Assembly: GCA_017558555.1 (NCBI GenBank)
Contig: JAFYUJ010000063.1
Coordinates: 1-64,000 of the forward strand
Reading direction: 5' to 3'
DNA from: Akkermansia sp.
Lineage (GTDB): Bacteria > Verrucomicrobiota > Verrucomicrobiia > Verrucomicrobiales > Akkermansiaceae
Length of the DNA: 64,000 nt
Shown here: positions 59,027 to 64,000 of the stretch, one piece after another
Layout of the letters: every line of letters begins with the position of its first letter
Position numbering within the stretch: position 1 is the first letter of the stretch
The notes under the pieces: model-generated
Told to the model about the DNA's origin: nothing
Databases searched by the model: none
Seen by the model: only the letters and a program-made list of their open reading frames with translations
Translations under genes and position numbers: made by a program

Positions 59027-59170
59027 GGGCAGATTGTATTATCGGATTTAACATTCGTCAAGCGAATAATGCGGAATCTCCTTAATTTTTGCGGAATATG
59101 ACTCTGAGGGATATCATCGTTGACACGCGGGGAGCTTGCGTGGAAGTGTGAAATGGTGTTTGATAGGAGC

Positions 59171-60346
59171 ATGGATAAGCAGCACCCACAACAGCACGGA
59201 GGCCTGGCCTTGCTGTGTATATTGCTTTCCATCCTGATTCATATCACCACGGTATTGATTCTCATGAACCTGCCTCGGGAGTCGGGTGAAAAGAGCGCTC
59301 GGGAAGCCGGACTGGAAGAGCAACCTGCACCCACCACGCGCCATATCCGCATGTACCGTCCCATGCCGGAGCCGGAAAAACCGCATCCCTTTGCCAAAAC
59401 GAGTGCCGACGAGCCGCAGCAAAAACCCACACAAGCGGATTTTGAGGGGCAGCGCCATACCGTAGCCTCCGGCGATGATTCAGCGCCCAAGCGCCACAGC
59501 GATGCTCCGGCCCCCACGATGCAGGGCGAGAAAAAAGAAGAAATTGTGACCTTCGATCAGCAGCAACAAGACGGCCCGCTGGAGCATGAAGGCAAGCAGG
59601 AGGCAAGACCTGCACCGCCCCAGGTACACGATGCGCATGCTCCACAGCCGGAAGCTCCGACCATCCCCCCCGGCCAAGGCCAACCCAACAACCGCGAAAA
59701 CCACCAAACCAATCTGGGCGAAGGACAGAATGCCAACACACCGGCAGCCACACATACTGCCACCATCCCCACACCCACCCCCGAAGGTGACATTCTGCTG
59801 CAAACGCGCCAAGACAAAGCCAGGCCACAGCCCATTCCCAGCCCTCCTTCTGCCCGCCGAGGCCGCCCGGACATCATGTCCGATACCCCTCACGCCCCCA
59901 ACCGACCACACCGCAGACACGTTACCGTGCATGACCCCAGCCTGGCCGATCACGCCCAACCGGCCGGATTCCGCACCCGCGAGCGCCGCAGCCGCAGCAC
60001 CGGTCGCTTCGTCATGGGCAGCAAGCCATCACTCAATGTAGCAGCCACACCGCGCGGGCGATACGAAGCCGAAATCTACCGGCGCATAGCCCGTATCTGG
60101 TATACCAAATGCAACGAACACCGCGGGGATATCATCCCCGGCAGCATCGTTATCAGTCTGCGCATCGACAAGCGCGGCTACCTGCGCAACATGGAACTCG
60201 TCTCGCGCCATGGTGCCGGTGTCATTCAACAATCTTTCACCCTGGGCGCTATCCGCCAGGCAGCTTTACCCCCCATGCCTCCCAACGTCGCAGCGGACGT
60301 TGTGGGTGAGGTCATGGAACTTCTCATAGAATTCAACTTCGATTAA
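59171..60346 (+). CDS. TonB family protein with long Pro/Gln-rich linker
   Basis: An energy-transducing periplasmic protein, 391 aa. One N-terminal membrane anchor (LALLCILLSILIHITTVLIL, about 13-32) follows a short cytoplasmic His/Gln-rich start. A 250-residue linker rich in Pro, Gln, His and Arg comes next. The C-terminal TonB domain is at about 300-391 (YEAEIYRRIARIWYT, IPGSIVISLRIDKRGYLRNM). exbB and exbD follow on the same strand, and no receptor is in the window. ATG 59171 has AGGAG just upstream. Confidence 0.85.
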   Translation: MDKQHPQQHGGLALLCILLSILIHITTVLILMNLPRESGEKSAREAGLEEQPAPTTRHIRMYRPMPEPEKPHPFAKTSADEPQQKPTQADFEGQRHTVASGDDSAPKRHSDAPAPTMQGEKKEEIVTFDQQQQDGPLEHEGKQEARPAPPQVHDAHAPQPEAPTIPPGQGQPNNRENHQTNLGEGQNANTPAATHTATIPTPTPEGDILLQTRQDKARPQPIPSPPSARRGRPDIMSDTPHAPNRPHRRHVTVHDPSLADHAQPAGFRTRERRSRSTGRFVMGSKPSLNVAATPRGRYEAEIYRRIARIWYTKCNEHRGDIIPGSIVISLRIDKRGYLRNMELVSRHGAGVIQQSFTLGAIRQAALPPMPPNVAADVVGEVMELLIEFNFD

Positions 60347-60358
60347 CCCACCCAGACC

Positions 60359-60964
60359 ATGATAACCACCCTCACACAATTTCTGGATGCCTGTCACCCC
60401 TTTGGCTACCCGCTTCTGGCCTGCTCTGTCATTTTGCTGGCAGCCATTCTGTATCACACCTTTTTCACGCGCAGTCTGCGTATCCTGCGCAAATTGGCCC
60501 CCAATGTGCAGCGCATGGAGCAAGGCATCGACAGCGCCGAAAGAGCCCTGCGAGAACAGTGCATGTGCTCCTCGCATCCTTTGGCAGATGACATTCTCTT
60601 TGTGATGGATCACCGAGGTGCCGATGACCTGACCACCCGCACCGAAGCGCGCCTGCGGCTGCGTGTCGATGCAGAGCGTGCCGGCATGGCCACCATCAGT
60701 CTCATCACCAACATTGCCCCCATGCTCGGCATCCTTGGCACTGCTTGGGGGCTGGTTGATATCTTCGGCGTCTTCGGCACACCGGAAGCACAACAAGGTA
60801 TTGCCATGGGTATCTCCAAAGCACTTTACACCACGATTTTCGGTCTGGCCATAGCTGTACCCGGCGTCATCGCCCAGACATTCTTTGAGCGTGGTCTGGA
60901 GCGCCGGGCCGCTTACACCAACGAATTCTTCACGCGCCTGCTTGCGCTTGTGCATCATTCCTGA
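60359..60964 (+). CDS. exbB: ExbB/TolQ/MotA family proton-channel protein
   Basis: A 201-residue member. The first membrane segment is LLACSVILLAAILYHTF. The conserved MotA/TolQ/ExbB block is TISLITNIAPMLGILGTAWG followed by LVDIFGVF, then GISKALYTTIFGLAIAVPGV. With ExbD it makes the proton-driven motor for TonB. It is 12 bp after tonB and 18 bp before exbD. Confidence 0.92.
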   Translation: MITTLTQFLDACHPFGYPLLACSVILLAAILYHTFFTRSLRILRKLAPNVQRMEQGIDSAERALREQCMCSSHPLADDILFVMDHRGADDLTTRTEARLRLRVDAERAGMATISLITNIAPMLGILGTAWGLVDIFGVFGTPEAQQGIAMGISKALYTTIFGLAIAVPGVIAQTFFERGLERRAAYTNEFFTRLLALVHHS

Positions 60965-60982
60965 CCAACACTCTACCTCGCC

Positions 60983-61405
60983 ATGGTCATCTACACCCGC
61001 AAGCCCGCAGCCATGGGGATATCCATCGTGCCCATGCTGGATATTCTCACCATCCTGCTCATCTTTTTCATCGTCCACACGGAGTTCAAGCGCCAGGTCT
61101 CGGTGCTGGATATTACCCTGCCCCAAACACACAACATCGCTGGTGAAAAGGGTGATAAAAATCAAATTCTGCTCGAAGTGGCAGATGATGGCACCCTGGC
61201 GCTGGACGGCAACATCATCACCCTGGATAAGTTGAGTGCAGCCGTTCATGAACTCCGTAACACCCACCCCGATACCAAGGTGCAAGTCTCCGCTGCACGC
61301 GGCGCTTCCATGGGCCGATTCATCCAAATCATGGATATCCTCACCGCCGCAGGCCTTCCCGTTGATGAAGTTCCTGTGCGCATCGATTACCAATCGGCCC
61401 CATAA
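60983..61405 (+). CDS. exbD: ExbD/TolR family protein
   Basis: A 140-residue protein with a single membrane segment. MGISIVPMLDILTILLIFFI carries the conserved motor Asp (D27) of ExbD/TolR. The periplasmic domain ends with the usual ASMGRFIQIMDILTAAG and VPVRIDYQ. It is the third gene of the tonB-exbB-exbD unit. Confidence 0.92.
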   Translation: MVIYTRKPAAMGISIVPMLDILTILLIFFIVHTEFKRQVSVLDITLPQTHNIAGEKGDKNQILLEVADDGTLALDGNIITLDKLSAAVHELRNTHPDTKVQVSAARGASMGRFIQIMDILTAAGLPVDEVPVRIDYQSAP

Positions 61406-61444
61406 AAAGAAGCGGAGCATTCCATGTGCAGGAATACTCCGCTT
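61404..61444 (-). terminator. Intrinsic terminator after argJ
   Basis: Stem AAGCGGAG-ATTCC / GGAAT-CTCCGCTT. On the minus strand it is followed by CTTTTTA, so it serves argJ; exbD ends just inside it. Confidence 0.7.
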
Positions 61445-61466
61445 ACAGCAAAAACAGGTCGGTGTG

Positions 61467-62723
61467 TTACTTGGTCAAACCATCGCGCTTGGCCTGATTC
61501 CAATAGGCATATTCGGAGCGATTGAAATCCACGTATTCGGGGGAGAGGTCGGTGGTGTACACCACATACTCATCAGCCCCCATATTCAGGTTGATAAGCA
61601 CCTCAAACTCGCGGGCTTGCACACGTTCGCGGAGGTCATCGCTGGGGGTATCCGTCTGCTCACCCCCGCGGCAGGCGGGAAGCCCGGCGATATCAATATC
61701 CACCTTCTCTTCGCGCACACGGCGACCGGAGTAACCCACGGCGTGAATGATGCGGCCCCAGTTGGGGTCACCGCCATTCCAGGAACTCTTAACGAGGGCA
61801 GACTTGGCGACACCCTCGGCCACGCGCTTCGCTTCTGCGGGGCTGGGGGCACCCACCACGCGCACCGTCACAAACTTGGTGACACGCTCGCCATCCTGCA
61901 CGATGTGCTTAGCCTGTTCCATCATGACAAAGTGCAGAGCCTCCACAAACTTGCCCCACTCGGGGTGAGCGGGAGAGAGGTTGACACCGGAAGCACCATT
62001 GGCCATCACGAGGGTGGTATCGTTGGTGCTCATGTCACCATCAATGGTGATGCGGTTGAACGAGAGGGATACCCCCTCATACACCGTTGCATCCAAATCT
62101 TCGCGGGAAACCCCGGCATCCGTGCAAACGAGACAAATCATCGTAGCCATGCAGGGAGAAATCATACCGGCGCCCTTGCAGCAGGAGCCAATGCGCACGG
62201 GCTTACCCTCAATCATCACCTCTACGGCCACTTCTTTCTCGCAGGTATCGCTGGTGATGATGGCAGAGGCCACGTCGTGCCCCTTGGCCGCGGTCAAATC
62301 GCTGCACAGCTCGGGGATACGGGGTTCAATACGCATCATGGGCATGGGCAAACCAATCACCCCTGTGGAGCACACGGCCACCTCAGCCGTCTTGAGTCCC
62401 AGCTGCTTAGCCACGATAGAGCATTCCTTGCGAGCCACAGCCACACCGCCGGCGCCCGTGCAGGCGTTGGCGTTGCCGCTGTTGGCGATAATAGCGCGCA
62501 CATTGCCACGGCGCAGGTGGCTCTGGCTCACGCGCACACAGGCGGCGCGCACGCGGTTGGTGGTAAAGGTACCGGCGGAGGTTGTGGGCTCGGTGGAATA
62601 CACCAGCGCCAAATCCAGGCGGGTGGCAGTCGGTTTCTTGATGCCGCAGCTCAACGCATTGGCCACGTAGCCCTTGGCGGCGGTCACACCACCATCAATC
62701 ATTTTAAATGTACTGGCACTCAT
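61467..62723 (-). CDS. argJ: Bifunctional glutamate N-acetyltransferase / amino-acid acetyltransferase
   Basis: Transfers acetyl between N-acetylornithine and glutamate (and may use acetyl-CoA) in the cyclic arginine pathway. The 418-residue precursor self-cleaves before a Thr. The site reads KGAGMISPCMATMICLV, with T194 as the new N-terminal nucleophile. Other signatures are AIIANSGNANACTG, STGVIGLPMPM and SSWNGGDPNWGRI. ATG 62723 begins the conserved N-terminus; TACAAT at 62741-62736 lies 12 bases before it. It is divergent from pyrC. Confidence 0.95.
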   Translation of the reverse strand: MSASTFKMIDGGVTAAKGYVANALSCGIKKPTATRLDLALVYSTEPTTSAGTFTTNRVRAACVRVSQSHLRRGNVRAIIANSGNANACTGAGGVAVARKECSIVAKQLGLKTAEVAVCSTGVIGLPMPMMRIEPRIPELCSDLTAAKGHDVASAIITSDTCEKEVAVEVMIEGKPVRIGSCCKGAGMISPCMATMICLVCTDAGVSREDLDATVYEGVSLSFNRITIDGDMSTNDTTLVMANGASGVNLSPAHPEWGKFVEALHFVMMEQAKHIVQDGERVTKFVTVRVVGAPSPAEAKRVAEGVAKSALVKSSWNGGDPNWGRIIHAVGYSGRRVREEKVDIDIAGLPACRGGEQTDTPSDDLRERVQAREFEVLINLNMGADEYVVYTTDLSPEYVDFNRSEYAYWNQAKRDGLTK

Positions 62724-62892
62724 GATATCAGCTTGATTGTACACCCACAATGTGCCACACTTCAGCCCCTGCTTCAAGCGTTTTCTGTGTTTCCTGCGGC
62801 TTTCACAAGCTATTTCCCTGCGAATACGCAAAAACAGAGACCGCGCAAGAAGAGAAATCCAGCGCAGCCCGGCTGCTGAGCATGGCTTAGGC

Positions 62893-62921
62893 TTGAAAGC
62901 CTGCATGGTTCATGGTAGAAT
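62893..62921 (+). promoter_or_regulatory. Promoter of pyrC
   Basis: TTGAAA (62893-62898), 17-bp spacer, TAGAAT (62916-62921). The -10 box ends 6 bases before ATG 62928, so the predicted transcript starts at the A of ATG. Confidence 0.7.
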
Positions 62922-62927
62922 ACGGGC

Positions 62928-63941
62928 ATGGAAATCACGCTAGATTCGCCCTTGGATATGCACCTGCACCTGCGAGATGGTGATATGCTGAAACTGACAG
63001 CCCCGCTTTCTGCCGATTTTGCAGGTGCTGTCATCATGCCGAACCTGGTGCCGCCCATTACCACACCGGATGCCATGGTGGCGTATTCCCGCCGCATCCG
63101 CGAGGCCATGGGAGAGGACGTTGCTTTCAGCCGCTACATGACCCTGTTCTTCACCCCGCAAACAGAGGCCACCCTGCAATCCATCTGTGATACGCCGGAG
63201 TTCTTTGCCTTCAAGCTTTACCCCGCCGGCATCACCACCAACAGCGAGGGCGGCATCTCCCACATGAAAGAAGCCGACTCTACCCTGCGCATGATGGAGG
63301 AGATGGGCATTCCCCTGCTGGTGCATGGTGAAAGCCACGGTTTTGTGATGGACCGCGAGGCAGAGTTCCTTGCCGTCTACCGTGATTTGGCGACTCGTTA
63401 TCCGAAACTGCGTCTCTGCATGGAACACATCACCACGGCAGCCGCGCTGCAGCTGCTGGATGAGTTCGAAAACCTTTGCGCCACGGTGACGCTGCAGCAC
63501 CTGCTCATCACCCTGGACGATGTTGCCGGTGGTGCCCTCAACCCGCACCTGTTCTGCAAGCCTATTGCCAAGCGCCCCGGCGACCGCGATGCCCTGCTGC
63601 AAGCTGCGCTGGAAGCCCACCCGCGCCTGATGTTCGGCAGCGATTCCGCGCCCCATCCCTTGCACAAGAAAGAATGCTGTGGCTGCGCGGCCGGTGTCTT
63701 CACAGCCCCGCTGGCACTGCCCAAACTGGCAGAGCTTTTTGCGGCACACGGCAGCTTGGGCAATCTGCAAAACTTCGTCTCCGGCAATGCCCGCAAGCTC
63801 TATGGGCTCACCCCGGTCTCCCGCCCCATCACCCTCACAGACACGCCCACGCACGTGCCCGCCAGCTACCGCAGCTTCGGCCAGCAAGTGGTGCCCATGT
63901 ACGCAGGAGAAAGCATTGGGTGGAGCGTCAAAAAGGACTGA
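62928..63941 (+). CDS. pyrC: Dihydroorotase
   Basis: Cyclises carbamoyl-aspartate to dihydroorotate in pyrimidine synthesis. The 337-residue enzyme is of the type II (E. coli PyrC) class: HLH (12-14) in [12 protein letters not shown], the carboxylated Lys 96 in [14 protein letters not shown], His in VHGESHG and HITTAAAL, and SDSAPH with the catalytic Asp. Its mRNA appears leaderless. The next gene starts 9 bp after the stop. Confidence 0.97.
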   Translation: MEITLDSPLDMHLHLRDGDMLKLTAPLSADFAGAVIMPNLVPPITTPDAMVAYSRRIREAMGEDVAFSRYMTLFFTPQTEATLQSICDTPEFFAFKLYPAGITTNSEGGISHMKEADSTLRMMEEMGIPLLVHGESHGFVMDREAEFLAVYRDLATRYPKLRLCMEHITTAAALQLLDEFENLCATVTLQHLLITLDDVAGGALNPHLFCKPIAKRPGDRDALLQAALEAHPRLMFGSDSAPHPLHKKECCGCAAGVFTAPLALPKLAELFAAHGSLGNLQNFVSGNARKLYGLTPVSRPITLTDTPTHVPASYRSFGQQVVPMYAGESIGWSVKKD

Positions 63942-63950
63942 TATAGCCCC

Positions 63951-64000
63951 ATGGAGGAAGCCCCCATTCCCGGAGCGGACGAACTGCGCGCCCTGCTGGC
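63951..64000 (+). CDS. Start of an unidentified gene (truncated at window edge)
   Basis: An ATG at 63951, 9 bp after pyrC, opens a frame (MEEAPIPGADELRALL...) that runs off the window. The co-directional position suggests an operon with pyrC. Too little is visible to name it. Confidence 0.45.
   Translation, partial: MEEAPIPGADELRALL

Overview
The window looks like a chromosomal segment of a Verrucomicrobiota bacterium, possibly close to Akkermansia. This is an inference from a PEP-CTERM protein with a C-terminal sorting tail, a three-gene pseudopilin cluster of the Verru_Chthon-cassette kind, many short secreted proteins of no recognisable family, a meso-diaminopimelate dehydrogenase and an ExbB/ExbD/TonB locus. 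The cell is Gram-negative (OmpA-like protein, TonB system, lipoproteins). Most of the window is ordinary GC-rich core chromosome. Two stretches are clearly AT-richer: the left 3.2 kb and the gene at 41268-42554.

Layout. 1-3223 is an accessory, probably defence-related island: a partial type I specificity gene (minus) diverges from a DUF4268 nuclease-like gene followed by a KAP-family membrane NTPase. 3213-12556 holds ddh with an apparently structured leader, several secreted or unknown proteins, a GbsR/MarR-type regulator with its target oxidoreductase and matching palindromic operators, a PEP-CTERM protein and a GDPD-family protein. 12553-17965 (minus) is a run of unknown membrane protein, MATE exporter, HAD phosphatase and the KtrA/KtrB (Trk) potassium uptake pair. 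18046-26722 holds two thioredoxin-like proteins, malic enzyme, a minus-strand block (three pseudopilins, a lipoate-ligase-like protein, a Nudix protein fused to a degenerate PPK2 domain) and uppP. 26732-35801 holds signal peptidase I, a squalene/phytoene-synthase-like enzyme, a lipoprotein, a SurA-like foldase, a class V aminotransferase, a thioesterase and an unknown basic protein.

36107-42554 holds pheA, holB, yicC, gmk, a GYF_2 membrane protein and an AT-rich secreted protein. This block lies between two inverted copies of a roughly 185-bp non-coding repeat, and a 10-unit heptamer repeat sits just in front of holB. 42783-46503 (minus) holds rpmE (L31 type B) and an alpha/beta-hydrolase, OmpA-like, HAD operon. 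46738-53496 holds fabH, an MBL hydrolase, tRNA-Asn, an M50 protease, aroC, an AmgK-like kinase and a CHASE2-like membrane protein. 53557-64000 holds a large secreted protein, a PiT-PhoU phosphate transporter, birA, a candidate small RNA, TonB/ExbB/ExbD, argJ, pyrC and the start of one more gene.

A striking general feature is the promoter architecture. Many genes carry a sigma70-type promoter (TTGxxx, 16-18 bp, TAxxxT) whose -10 box ends only 5-9 bases before the start codon, implying leaderless or nearly leaderless mRNAs. I used these promoters to choose several start codons.
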